Positions 50,960 to 63,429 of a stretch of 64,000 nt of DNA are shown here, piece by piece. The stretch lies in NCBI GenBank assembly GCA_005408345.1, contig SEMN01000630.1:1-64000 (forward strand). The letters are read 5' to 3'. The translations under genes were made by a program, and so were the position numbers. This stretch comes from Macquaria australasica (lineage: Eukaryota > Chordata > Actinopteri > Centrarchiformes > Percichthyidae). Positions within the stretch are counted from its first letter, which is position 1. Every line of letters starts with the position of its first letter. The notes under the pieces were generated by a model that saw only the letters and a program-made list of their open reading frames with translations, was not told the origin of the DNA and made no database searches.

Positions 50960-52029
50960 GAACTGTGATCCCATCCCACCACAAATCAGGAAACGAAACC
51001 CTCAAACCCAAAGATTCAAACTTGTCAAGATAATTTACATCCAACCTTTGGAAACCCAACTTCTGCTGGCCATAACACAGTTTATCAAACGTACATGTTA
51101 AAGAGTTACAGCCGTTGAATCGCATAGGACAAAAAAGCGCTTTCCAGCATGTTACACTTTTGGCTACACCCAAATCAGTATTGCCATAACATTGGTATGG
51201 TATTAGAAACTGTAGACCCTAGAGGTATTTTTATACAATTACATTGTCAAAAAAGAAAAGTTACTGCTTTGAACGACCCTTTTATCTACAATCTGCGATA
51301 ATGTGGGCCTGTAATTTTCTTATGCTCCTTTTGTTTAGTTTGGTTTGGTTTATGCATTGTGCTTGCCTATTGTAATTTTATGTTTGTGCTACTTGCTAAA
51401 GTGTACATGGTTATACACAATGTGTAATGTTTAATAATAAAGATGAAAAGAAAAAAATGAAACTCCATTCCATCATGGGAGATACGGTGAGAAAGAGATC
51501 ACAGAAAACATCACACAATAACTTCTCTGACAAATTAATATCCACTGACTTTTACAGACATTATTTTTGTCTAGGAAACTAAAGTATTGCCTCTCAACTG
51601 ATAAAGCAGTGTATTTAGCAAAGGGTTTGGCTTTAGCTGCGTGAAATTAAGCAAATGCGGAAGTAGCAGCAGTGACTCCTCTTGGTTTGCTCGTATGCGT
51701 CTGTACGTGCCTGTGCGTCATGTCGTCATGTGTTCCCTCTGCCTCTTCTCCCTCTCCCTGTCCCTGTCCCGGACAGACTCACAACCTCAGACATGGCTCC
51801 GTGAACAGGCACATGGCGGCTAGCAGCCATGAACCAAAAAAACAACTCACGATGCCTAAATAGTATCCTCATTTGGTTTCTTTAGAAATTACTCCAACTC
51901 CTGCAATAACCACAGCTACCAACCGGTTGTCAGTCACTGTCAGGGGGAGAGGAGCACTGCAACCCCTTTCGGTTTAATTTCTTCTGATATTTCGCTTTTA
52001 AGTTTCCGTCTTTCCTGACAGCGCTCAAC
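50960..52029 (+). other. Spacer upstream of the FAM120-like gene, with its 5' UTR
   Basis: AT-rich until about 51640, then higher in GC toward the start codon. 51700-52029 probably includes promoter and 5' UTR. No TATA box was recognised. Confidence 0.4.
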
Positions 52030-52836
52030 ATGGGTGTTCAAGGTTTCCAGGAGTACATTGAAAAGCATTGCCCCAGCGCTGTGGTGCCGGTGGAGCTCCA
52101 GAAGCTGGCCCGGGGGAGCATGGTTGGAGGCGACCGGCAGAGACCTCCTCAGGGTCCGCTGAGACTGCTGGTGGACGCCGAGAACTGCCTCCACCGGCTC
52201 TACGGAGGCTTCTACACCGACTGGGTCAGCGGGGGCCAGTGGAACCACATGCTGGGCTACCTGGCCGCTCTCTCCAAGGCCTGCTTCAACGGCAACATTG
52301 AGCTCCTAGTGTGTTTCAATGGCGCCCTGGAGAAAGGCCGTCTTCACGAGTGGGTCAAGCGACAGGTGAACGAAAGGCAGACCGCCCAGCAGATCATCAG
52401 CCACGTCCAAAACAAGGGCACCCCGCCGCCCAAAGTCTGGTTCCTCCCTCCCGTGTGCATGGCTCACTGCATTCGACTGGCGCTCCTCAGGTTCCACGTC
52501 GGGGTGAGTGAAAACTCGGCCTGGCAGTTCCTGTTGAGCTGAGCCGCTCTGCTGGACTACCCGCCCTCAGACATTAGCAGGCTTTCTGGTTAGCCTGCTA
52601 GCTGCTCATCACTGCCAACTTCAGCCATGATAAGAGCTGCTCCCACACCCGGCCAAGTTAATCAGTGTGCCTGTAGGAGTGTCAGTGGCCTACTTTTTAG
52701 TACTTAATTCATTCTGATTGTGTGATATTACCTCGGGCCATGAATGCACGTGATCAGCGTTGTAATGTGGTCCGATCATTAAATAAAGGTGTTTGCTTAG
52801 TCAAAAACAACTGACTCACTGACCTGCCCCAGTCCT

Positions 52837-52869
<33 letters not shown>

Positions 52870-55800
52870 GGAAGCTGCAAGAAGAAACCAGTCACTCTGG
52901 AACTGCCAAATGACAGAATATTAATTGGCAGCAATTTTGATAAACTATAAATCAGTGAAGTCATTTTTTTTAAAACAAAAAATGCCCCAAATCCACTGAC
53001 TATTAGAATATTAGCTGGGTTTCTTAGCTTTCTATGATTGTAAATGGACTACCTTCGGTTTGATTGGACAAATCAAGACATTGAAAATTGTGATGGCTGT
53101 CTTTCACTATTTTCTGACATTTTATAGACCAAAATGATTAATTGAGAATTAGGCCTGCAACTCACAATTAATTGATTTATCGTTTAGTCTATAAAATGTC
53201 ATAAAATTGTGAAACATGCTTTGTTTTCAAATAGCTTCTTTTGTCCGACCGACAGTCCAAAACCCAAAGACTCTTTGTTTACTGTCATACATGACAAAGA
53301 AAAGCAGCAAATCCTCACATTTAGCCTAAGGAACTGAAACCAGCAAATGTTTGACAATCTTGCTTGGAAAAATGACAGAAACGATGAATCGATTATAGAA
53401 AAAAAAAAGTTGGCAATTTTCTTTCAATTGACTAATTGTTGCAGCTCTATCAAGAATACAAAGGCAGATTAATCGATACTGCAAATAATTAGTTACAGCC
53501 CCTAAATATTACCTATGCAGGAACACTACAAAGTACAGAAATGTATGCATATTATAGTTGAGTATCTACAGATCTAAATCATGCAAAAACAGTAACGCTG
53601 CATCTCATTCTGCCTGCAGTTTTTGTCTCTGGCATGCAGCGCTGTAAAGCTGTTGTCTCATTATTTGAAGTGGTTTACAGGGCATTGATTTGTTGCATGT
53701 AAAAATTTGGGATGCTCAGATCTGCTGTATTGATATCGGGGTTGATACAGACCTTATTTGTGGGGAGATACCCGATCCACAAATGGGTATAGACCAGTCC
53801 ACTTATGCAGTTTGTCAATATCATTTAAAATTGTGACAGTGACACTCATTAGGTCAGGGCTGGCCTGCGACTTGTCATGTTACCTTTCATAAAAATGATT
53901 TTTGATGTTTTTAAAATTGGAAATCAGATCAGGATTCGAGATTGGATACCCTGAGTTGACATATTGGGAGAGATAAAGTGGGATTGGTTCAAACCAAGTA
54001 AAACTAAATCAGGATTGATCATTTAACTCAGTAGTTACAAGACATTATTGCAGTGGCGTGTTATGTGGTAAATTGAGTATTCATATACTAATGCTGTTTT
54101 GAGATCATGTTTTTTCACAGTACTCTGGATAACATTCCAAACATATAGCCTATTAATTGTCTCTCTTTCTTTGAGTATCCAATCAGCTGTGCAGAGTTTA
54201 TTCACTAACAGCAGCTGAAACAAAACTGCACCTGCTTTGTAATCCTGTCTCTGTGGCCTTTTCTCGAGTACCTAATACACCATGTCTGTGCAAGAGGTTT
54301 ATTTTCAGGCTTTACCATCTAAAGCCTAATTCTTGTCTTGGACACTCCACAGGTTGTCCAGAGCATCGAGGACCACCACCTGGAAGTGACAGCCTTATGC
54401 AGGGAGACCGGCTTCCACGGCCTGGTGGCCTATGACTCGGACTACGCTCTGTGCAACATCCCGTACTACTTCAGTGCCCACGACCTCAAACTGAGCCGCA
54501 ATGGCAAAAGCCTCACCACCAGCCAGTACCTGATGCACGAAGTGGCACAGCAGCTTAATCTCAACCCAAATCGTTTTGTCATTTTCGCATCGCTTTTAGG
54601 TCAGTGTGATACTACAACTGGACAGAATAGAAATGGAACTGTTAGTTTAGATGAGGCTGACTGACACAACTATGCTGTGGTGTGTTTTATAGGAAATCAC
54701 ATACTGCCTGATGAAGACTTGGCTGCCTTTCACTGGAGCTTACTTGGTCCAGAGCACCCATTAGCATCTCTGAAGGTAAAGTTTTTAATGATGATTCCTT
54801 TGTGATCACAGGACTGCTAATCCAGTGTAACAGAAGAGAGCTGTGAATATTGTTAGTGAATGACAGTTGGAGTGGAACAGTGGTTCAGCACATACTGTGC
54901 TTGAATATTTTTTGTGTGCCTCCTGAATGAACGAATGAATGGATTTCCAAGAAAACCACCATTGTCATTCACTTTCTCAACAAAGTACAAAAGTGTCTTT
55001 AATAGAAAATTTCCACTGATGTTATACACAAGGTCTGTTAATTCAGCTGTGGCTCTAGAGGAGTGTTGACAAGTCTGAGACAATAATCCCCGATGATGCT
55101 ATTGAGTTACATTGTGGGAAATGTAGCATACAGGCAGTGTCCGAAGTTATTTTTTTGACTCACTGGCCAAAGGGAATGGTAGATAGTGCTTGCTCATGGT
55201 GGGAATTGTTGGGTCTCTGTAATATAAAGAGTCGGTCTAGACCTGCTCTATTCGAAAAAGTGCCCTGAGATAACTTTATGATATGGCGCTATATAAATAA
55301 AACTGAATTGAATTGAATAGATGAAAAAATCCACTGGCCAAGAATATTTTTTACCGGCCAAAATAATCAATTGGCTGTCAAACATAAGTAAATTTGAAGG
55401 TTTTGTAAACCTATCAGATGCTTAATCATTTAAATCAACTTAAACCTCCTTATCAGACTCCTCACTCTCTACCGCAATCACCCTCCTTGTAAATATTGCC
55501 ACATAATAGCTATTTAATTAGCCTAACAGTAGATAGCAGCAGACCGACAGCAAGTGATAGTTTAGCGGAGTAGCTGATGTCCCTTACGGTAAACAGTGCT
55601 GGTAAACGACGACACTGTTTAGATGCACGTAAAAACACGTGTGTGTGTGAGAGAGACTCTGACACAGACTGCAGGGGACAGAAGCAGCGCGCCTGTAAAT
55701 GACACCAAAACGTGGTAGAGACTCTTGGTACAAACATTGACCTGCCAGTGTGGCGGATAGCCTTCTGAGATTTACTCGCCAAATGGAAAATCTACCCGCA

Positions 55801-58800
55801 TTTGGTGCATGGTGGGTGTAAATTTCGGACCCTGGATACAGGGTTCTGGGAGCTTGACCCATTCTAGAGACCAAGTCAGGATATCTCTGCTCCGTCCATC
55901 TGTCTCTTGTGAGTCCTCCAACTTTATGGAAGTGCAATACTTCATCATTGAAGACTTAAATGCAGGAACAAGTCCAGCGCAGCAGCTAATTCACAGGCCA
56001 CACCATCCTCTCAATCTACAGTGACATGCACAGCTTTAAACCCCCTGAAAACTTGGTGTTAGATCCTATGTATCTTTCTAGTTTGGGAAAACTGTTTTAA
56101 CTTGGACAGAAACTTGTGTTAATGGTAAGAAGCTGATTGACAAAATAGCTTTTTAGAGTCTTTAAAACAAACAAAACCTGATTTCATCCATGTCGGTAAT
56201 AACATAAATTCAGAATGCTTGTTTGGGCTTGGACATGTAATTACCTTCATCCTTAAAGTCAGTTCAGACCAAAGATTCGCGACGAGATGAGCAATGTGTC
56301 GGTCTGCAACGTCCTGAAACCTGCCAGTTAACACCAAAGCCACTAGACGAGACGGTGTGTTGTTTCCATAGCAACGGCTCTCTATACTTCTGTTCTTACT
56401 ACCAGCTTTTCAGGCTTTTTTTGTAGCTGGATATAATTTGTAGCGTCTTAAAATATGAATGAGGATAGTGATAGTGAGTTACTTGCTACAGTTGCATTTC
56501 TAGTATTGATGGAACGGCGAAAACATAAAAAAATGAGGGGGTCGAGATGACCAGCTGACTTTGCTACTAGCTGATTGGCTGTTGAAATGCTCTAAAACCA
56601 GCCTCTGTCGATTTGACAAGCTGAGTCGCAGGCGACGCCATCAGCCGACGCCATCAGCCGGCGCCATCAGCCGGTGCCATCAGCCGGTGCCATCAGCCGG
56701 CTTCAGTCGAGCAGAGACGGGACAGTTCACACCGCTGCAACATTTCCCTGTGACGTTCTAAAACAGTTTCGTCTCGTCATGAATTTTTGGTCTGAACTGG
56801 CCTTTAAACTCACTGAACTTTAATACTGTTTTCTTTGCCGAGTCCTTATGAGCTTTGAACACTAAGACTAGAGGTCAACATGCTCGTACATGCCTATTTA
56901 AGTGAGAGGAAAGTCCATGGTCATGCACATATCAGTAGCTTTCGTGCGGTCTAAAGCAGGGATGCGAACATCACTGCTTCTTTGGTGATAATGGATGGCT
57001 AAAAATCCTCTGACAAAATTCAATTCAATTCAATTCAGTTTTATTTATATAGCGCCATATCATAACAAAGTTATCTCAGGGCACTTTTTCGAATAGAGCA
57101 AGTCTAGACCGACTCTTTATATTTACAGAGACCCAACAGTTCCCACCATGAGCAAGCACTATGCGACAGTGGCAAGGAAAAACTCCCTTTTAACAGGTAG
57201 AAACCTCGAGCAGAACCAGGCTCAAGGTGGGCGGTCATCTGCCTCGACCGGTTGGGTTGAAGGGGGAAGGGGGGAGCAGGAGAAGAGAACATACAGCAGC
57301 TCAATACAGCATAGATATGGTAATGGCATTGATGTTAACACCAACAGAAACAACACTAAGAGCAACATTATAATAGCAATACTAATAACAGCAACAACAG
57401 CAATAGCATCAGCGGGTGCAGAGCAGGAGCACGGGGGCAGCAGGCGGCAGCAACCACAGACCCAGACCTCCACAGCTCCAGAGGCAGAAACACCTGCAGA
57501 AAGCAACAGAAGGGGAGAGAGAGAGAGAGAGGAGAGAAAGCACACAACTACGGGAAGAAGATGAATTAATAACAAGCATTGATGGGATATGAGGGCGTAC
57601 AGATGGAGAGGAAGAGGAGGAGAAAGGAGCTCAGTGCATCATAGGAAGTCCCCCGGCAGTCTAGGCCTATAGCAGCATAACTAAGGGGTGGCTCAGGGGT
57701 CACCTGAGTCAGCCCTACTATAGCTTTATCAAAGAGGAAAGTCTTAAGCCTACTCTTAAATGTGAGGAGGTTGTCCGCCTCCCGTACACAAACTGGGATC
57801 TGGTTCCACAGGAGAGGAGCTTGATAGCTAACAAAACTGCTAGTTGGACAACAAACCGATCTGAAACTGTTCATGGGTCTTTCTGGAATAGGAGACTGAA
57901 CTTAAGCTTTATTGCCAGAGTTGTAAATAAGGAGAACGCTGTGAGCTTAACCCCCAGCAGCCCCCCAACACCATGTAGTGATTTGACAAAATGTCCATGC
58001 ATAGCCATTGTACAGAAGTAGGATCTTCATGGATTGGTGAATAGTTGAGTCGAACAGTTGCATGACAGCAGTTTGCATGACAGTTTTAGGGCACAGTGTA
58101 TAAATGGTTCAGCTGTTAGTTTTTAAAAGACTGGCTGTGATTAAACAGAAAGCCATCTGGTTCACATACTGACATTACATTCCACCGCCGAGTGACACTC
58201 AACAGGACTTCACAGTGCACACATTGACTGCTCACATGTTTCTACTGCTGTCCCTCAGTCTTTTCTTTGCTCCCATCAGTGGCACCCAGTCAGTCTTTCT
58301 AAAAGTAATAAAGATAGAAAATCATATTATCTTTAAAATGGCATGGAATTTAAAAAACTAAATAACCAAAAATAACCAAACAATTGTGAAAATCTACTGG
58401 AAGTACATCAACTAATCTATGTTTAACAATATTATTATTTACATTACATAAATCTCACTATTGGCTGCTGTAGTCAGTATCCAACCTGGGACATAAAAAT
58501 CTCATCTTCAACAAAGAAAAAAGAAATATTGTTAACCAAAACTGCACTACACATTATGTTCATACTTGATGAAATCATAAAATTGTGATCAAACTAATAA
58601 GATAAGCCTTTATTGTCCCACAGCGGGGAAATTTTTAGCGTTGCAGCAGCCAGCAAAAGTGTCATATATAGAAATACAATAAAAATAAATAGAAAAATAG
58701 AAAAATAGTCCTATACACAGTATAGACAGAAATAAATAATAGAGTGACTGAGTGCAGTTGTAAGTATGAACAAATAGAAAAGATAAAAATATTGCACATA

Positions 58801-61800
58801 TATAATATACATGTATATGAAAAATATTTCACAGCAACATCTGAAGTAGATAACATCATGAATACAATATATGTATGAAGATAATGCACAACAGTAGATG
58901 AAGTATAGTAGTGAATAGTCTGCACACTGACAGTCAAGTGTAGATTACCGGGAGTTGTACTGATTATAGAGTCTGACAGCAGCAGGCAGAAAGGACCTAC
59001 AGTACCTCTCCTTCAGACACCGCGGGTGGAGCAGCCGGTCGCTGAAGGAGCTGCCCAGTGCTGAAAGAGTGACATGTAGGGGGTGAGAAGTGTTCTCCAG
59101 TAGTGATGATAGCTTGGCCACCATTCTCCTGCCTCCCACCACCTCCACTGGGTCTAGAGGGCATCCAAGGACAGAGCTGGCCTTCTTTACCAGTCTGTCC
59201 AGTCTCTTCCTATCCCTGGAAGAGATGCCACTGGCCCAACATGCCACCCCATACAAGACAGCTGATGCCACCACAGAGTCATAGAAAGTCCTCAGGAGCG
59301 CACCCTGCACTCCAAAAGACCTTAGTCTCCTGAGCAAAAAGAGACGGCTCTGGCCCTTTTTAAACAGAGCGTCCGTATTGTCTGACCAGTCCAGTTGTAT
59401 ACTTACAGTTAATGTAAGTATTAAAGCTATAAAAGCTTATATTTCAGAGTGCTCTGTACAAACAGTCTAGTTCTGCAGCTGCTGTCACTTAGACAGTTGT
59501 TTACCTATTAACCATTAATCTCAGTGGGTTAATTTAGCCAACCAAGTCAAGTGTGGCTTTGGATACTCAGTGGTTAGGATACTCGTGCTGCGTTTCAAAT
59601 TGCATACTTACTCTTTTTACTTTTAGTATGTACTGCAGCTGCCCTTACAAATACGTACTGCTGCATGCAGTATGCATACAATTAGTACGTACTACTTCAT
59701 CATAACATTGCACCTTGAACTTTAACCCTCTTGCTCATACATCTGTCGCAGTTTGTAGCGCGAACTTCTGCTTCTGTCATCTGTCAATGAGCTGTCATCT
59801 GTCTGTGCTCTGTCGGCGGCTCAGTCGATATGACGCTGCACAGGATTGTGGGTCAGAATATCCAGAACCAAAGCATGCTGGCGACCGGATGCAGTAGGAC
59901 ATACTGGTATTTTTGGCATACCGAATTTGACAAACTATGTATTGGGACATACTAAATCTTTTTCTGGCATAGTGAAAAGTATGGGTATTGGAACACACCC
60001 TCTAATATCTGGAAAGTAACTAGAGGGCTACAGAAACCCCCCCCAGTTCATTTGAATTTGTGGCTCACTGTCAGAAATGTGACCAGAACACTTAAAGACA
60101 GTGAAATCAAAAATACATTTTATAAGTTTAATCCGGTCTCCCTGTGTTAATTGTTTAGTTATCTCCTGTGATATGCCAAACATATATCAAAACTATCATT
60201 TTTGACTATTGTATAGCAGAATCCCTCTTTTTCTTCCTGTAAAACATTAAAATATTTTAGAATGTGATTGTTCACTAATTTATTAATTTCTCCCTCGATC
60301 CTCCTCCTCTTGATCTAACAATGCAAGTGAGGGAGGTGTGGGTTGAGGTCAGTCCTCCACAGCTTTGCATAAAGCTGTATTCACTAAGCCACGCCCACAC
60401 TTGACTTGGATGGACATGAAATTCTCCCTCTTGAATCTTCCGTTGAAAAGATTAACAACTGCATTAGAAAATATCTGCTTCTTTCATACACATCTGTTCA
60501 CTGAGCTCAAATTTCTGTTCCTGCGCCACTAACGTCAGAGGGAAGCTAAAGGTTACGCTGCTGAGAAAAAACTGATTTTACAATCTGCAGCTTAAATAAA
60601 TAAATTTTTGAATTCTGGATTAATTTTGGGTTAATTTACAGTTTTGGATAGGTAGGTTGACAAGACGGTCTTATAAAAGTTTCAGATGCATGTTAAAACA
60701 GAATACGCAACTTCCCCAAAGAAAACCATTTAATGAAGCAGATTTAATGGTAGAATTTTCTTGATCAAAGCTGTGACATGTTTTCACACTGCACTGGAGA
60801 TTTCCTGTTTTTACTCTGTGTACTTATTTATGGTGTGTGTGTGTGTGTGATGTGCCAAATGCAGCATTTTTAAATATGTAAATACTCAGTGATTTAAAGA
60901 GTTTTATTTGAAGTTGACCTCACCTGCTATGCGTTATCATTCCTCAGGTGCGTGCCCACCAGCTTGTGCTCCCACCCTGTGATGTTGTAATCAAGGCTGT
61001 GGCAGACTACGTCCGCAGCATCCCAGACATGACCGACCTGGAGGCCATTGCTAAGGACATCTTCAAGCATTCACAGGTATGAGAAGTAGAGCTGCTCTTT
61101 AATAAAAATTGGAGAGAGATGATGGATATAATGTAGATTGTGATAGTTTTGATCACATACATCACAAACAGAGTGGTTGTGTAGCAGTAGTTTTATAAAC
61201 TTATTCAGGTGACCCATTCCAATTTTTTTGTGTGCAAACTATTGTTTCTACAGGGTTACCTGCACTTATTATATTTAAGTTCCATTGCAAAACACTGCTA
61301 TCAATGACAATGAATTTGATGAATGTATAGTATGTATAGTGGCGCAGCAGTAAAATAATGTAGTAGATGTAGTCAATAGCACCGAACCTCCAGTTCTGTA
61401 AAACCCTTTGACAGATCTGTGGTTAGAAAGCAAACAGATCTGCAGGTGTTCACAGAGCTTTCTAGAAGGGGAGATTTCTTGATAAATGGAATGTTGTAAC
61501 CTTAATTTTTAGCTACTGTCACGTTTTTCACATTCACGTTCAAAAACAACCTTTGACATGGCAAACATTTTGTCTTGGCCAGTACAAAGCACTGAGCAGA
61601 CTAAAATATTAGCTTCAACAAGGTGAATAAACCCCATGACTTCTGAAATGAGCTGTTACAAGTAGACAGATTTACAGCACTGTAGAATAAGTTTACACAA
61701 TGGAAAGGCAAAAAAGGTTGAATTTAAATTTTGTTTTTTGTTTTTTAAAGTCGAGATTAAATAAAAAATGCCTTTTTTAACAATTTTAGATAATACACAA

Positions 61801-62755
61801 AATTAATTTCTTTGTATTCTTATTAAAATCCAATGATGTTTTCTTCCTGTAAATAAAATATGGCGTCTGCTTACGTAAGCTTGAACCAGCCAGTTTCAAC
61901 CAATAATATCATGACATCCACCCATCACTCAATCTTCAACTTTTAGCGGCACATCGCTAAGATTCGTTAGTTAGCTAGCTAGCAACAGCATGGTACGTCC
62001 ATGTGTCTTCCAACTTTTTCAACTGAACTGTAATTCTCCATTTTTGTGATGACACGCCCACTTTTTAATGTACAAACCAAATTCCTCCCAACGGATACGG
62101 AAGCTTGATACTCTTGAAATGCCGTTTCATCACGACTTTAAGCACTGCAATGAAAGACATCAAATCGGGTGATTTTGTGAATTTACACTTCAAAACTGAT
62201 AATGTGGCTTGATCACACGTTTCAGGATATAATCAATCATTGTACCAGAGACGCCACTTCCTGTTCTCATTTGTATTTTAACCACCTAAAATGTCAATAC
62301 ATTTGTTTTCTTTCATAGCATAGAGCATCCTAAAAATTGTTTCAACAACACATGCCGTGTTTGCAGTTAGTGTGCACTGGAATAGAAGGAATAATGGCTG
62401 AAAAGTGAATTACCATCAGACATAAACTGAACAAAGAAATGTTGTATACTGGCATGTACTAGGTCATTTTAAATTTGTAGGGATTTGGGAGGCATTGTTT
62501 GAAAAAGATAATTATCTGAATGTAGAAACCATTCAGAAAGCAGCCGCTCTGTCCAGAGGTTCTGTCATTGTTAACTAAGATGTTTTCCTTCTTCAGTGGA
62601 CAGATTCACTTTTCCTCTGACTGTGTTCTGTGTGTATTAATCTTATTTAATGTTATTCTCTTAGTCGTGCACTGATGACAAAGTCATCCGCTTCAAGAAG
62701 GCAGTGGAGTACTACTCAGTGGCCAGCAAACCCCCTCAGTTCCCTCCACACTTCG
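52030..62755 (+). CDS. fam120a-like: FAM120A-like protein (constitutive coactivator of PPARG-like), 5' part
   Basis: Family members are RNA-binding, signalling-scaffold proteins with an XPG/PIN-like N-terminal fold. Coding exons read here are 52030-52503, 54353-54599, 54693-54775, 60948-61076 and 62665-62755, with GT-AG borders and phases 0, 1, 0, 0, 1. That gives 341 codons, and the gene continues past the window. Exon 1 starts MGVQGFQEYIEKHCPSAVVP and contains RLLVDAENCLHRLYGG and TDWVSGGQWNHMLGYL. Exon 2 has FHGLVAYDSDYALCNIPYYF. Exons 3-4 have NHILPDEDL, HWSLLGPEHPLASLK and VLPPCDVVIKAV. The short N-terminus without a His/Pro-rich insert, and DSDYALCNIPYYF, fit FAM120A better than FAM120C as I remember them, but orthology needs a tree. 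Start choice: the ATG is the family start and directly follows a GC-rich leader. Intron 3 (6.2 kb) is filled with mobile elements. Confidence 0.95.
52837..52865. repeat. (GAAA)n microsatellite
   Basis: About seven GAAA units in intron 1 of the FAM120A-like gene. Confidence 0.95.
53149..53450. mobile_element. Probable hAT-type MITE in FAM120A-like intron 1
   Basis: The ends TAGGCCTGCAACTCACAATT and, inverted, TAGAGCTGCAACAATTAGTC are imperfect inverted repeats of the teleost/vertebrate 'GGGCTGCAAC' type. The sequence just left (53090-53148) is a related, older fragment. No coding capacity. Confidence 0.6.
55208..55320 (+). mobile_element. L2-clade LINE 3' tail in intron 3
   Basis: It reads 'tgggtctctgtaatataaag' to 'aaactgaattgaattgaat', the reverse complement of the 3' end at 62-190. 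Confidence 0.88.
56256..56803. mobile_element. PIF/Harbinger-like MITE containing a minisatellite
   Basis: The ends AAGTCAGTTCAGACCAAAGA and, inverted, AGGCCAGTTCAGACCAAAAA are flanked by TTA on both sides (56253-56255 and 56804-56806). The 3-bp TTA duplication and the terminal repeat point to PIF/Harbinger. The element is about 548 bp and has no transposase. It contains the 13-bp tandem array at 56635-56699. Confidence 0.65.
56635..56699. repeat. 13-bp minisatellite, five units
   Basis: The consensus GRYGCCATCAGCC is repeated five times with changes limited to the second and third bases of the unit (gac, gac, ggc, ggt, ggt). Confidence 0.92.
57019..57830 (-). mobile_element. 5'-truncated L2-clade LINE, near-identical to 65-890
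   Basis: Same order and almost the same sequence as the 3' part of the copy at the left edge, including the purine-rich block; differences are a few substitutions and an about 16-bp deletion near 57282. The only coding remnant (57566-57874 region) is the last about 50 residues of the reverse-transcriptase protein (LLWNQIPVCVREADNLLTF). A possible target duplication is ACAAAA at 57013-57018 and 57831-57836. Confidence 0.9.
58598..59397 (-). mobile_element. Rex1-like (CR1-group) LINE, 3' part
   Basis: The minus-strand frame 58945-59397 is open and reads FKKGQSRLFLLRRLRSFGV, TFYDSVVASAVLYGVACW, KRLDRLVKKASSVLG and RSFLPAAVRLYNQ, the C-terminus of a fish CR1/Rex1-type reverse transcriptase. The 3' non-coding part runs to 58598 and ends in 'gataagcctttattgtccca', a typical tail with a GATAA step. 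The front of the element is missing. The Rex1 name is from memory of the motif; the LINE identity is secure. Confidence 0.8.
59587..59999. mobile_element. Inverted-repeat MITE in intron 3
   Basis: The left end GCTGCGTTTCAAATTGCATACTT pairs with the right end, inverted, GGTGTGTTCCAATACCCATACTT. Inner 'agtatgtactgcag' segments add further self-complementarity. It is probably a hAT-type non-autonomous element; the target duplication is not clear. Confidence 0.6.
61080..62660 (+). other. FAM120A-like intron 4
   Basis: AT-rich intronic sequence with no repeat or exon I can support. Confidence 0.5.
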
Positions 62756-63080
62756 GTGGGTTTCTTTCTAATCATACTGTATGGCTTGAATACTACTGTT
62801 GGTGTTTATCAGCAGCTGTAGTTTGTATATACAGTAGCTGGAGGGTCTCGGATCTGGTCTTCATTGGATAACCTGGCTGGTGTGTTAGATAAATGTTAAA
62901 CAGACAGATTGAGAAATATCAAATCTGTTTTTGTTGTAAATGGGCATCAGATGCTCCACGCATTGTACATTCCAAAGAAAATATAGATTGTTCTTTGCCT
63001 GAGAGTGCCTTTAGACTGCTGGCCATGCCTAGCTGAAAGGCTACAGCAAGTAGTCTATAGCTTTCCTCCAGCAGACATTT

Positions 63081-63325
63081 AGGCTTTGTTCAGACTGTCC
63101 GCACTGTTATTTGCAAGTGATCAAATCGGATTTGTGTGTCCAGACATCACCAACCTATCTGCAAGGGCTGCTGTTGTAACGACATAGGCGTCATTAAATA
63201 TGTACACTGGTGACGCGGCTTTCTGATAGGAATCGCATTTCAAACCACCTCCAAATGTGGCTTGGATCCAATTTGTATTTCATGTGCCAAAACACGGATT
63301 TGGGCTGGCAGTCTGAACAAGGCCT
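63081..63325. mobile_element. Short inverted-repeat MITE in intron 5
   Basis: The ends AGGCTTTGTTCAGACTG and, inverted, AGGCCTTGTTCAGACTG are nearly identical. The TTT and TTG flanks leave the target duplication unclear. About 245 bp, non-coding. Confidence 0.6.
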
Positions 63326-63339
63326 TTGACTTGTCAAAC

Positions 63340-63424
63340 ACAGGTGTAATTAACTTAATTATGGCTGCATTCTGGTGCACAAGTTCCAGAGGCTTCTTTA
63401 ACATCATTAGTAACACCTGTGGAT
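63340..63424. repeat. Fragment related to the fold-back element at 11932
   Basis: 'acacaggtgtaatta' at the left and 'agtaacacctgtgg' at the right form a small inverted repeat, with 'aattatggctgcattctgg' between them. Confidence 0.45.
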
Positions 63425-63429
63425 GACTG

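Noticed and set aside
57148..57564. 138-codon frame starting MSKHYATVARKNS
   Set aside because: The same frame appears at 190 in the other L2 copy; it is antisense to the LINE 3' end and not conserved as a protein (length differs through indels).
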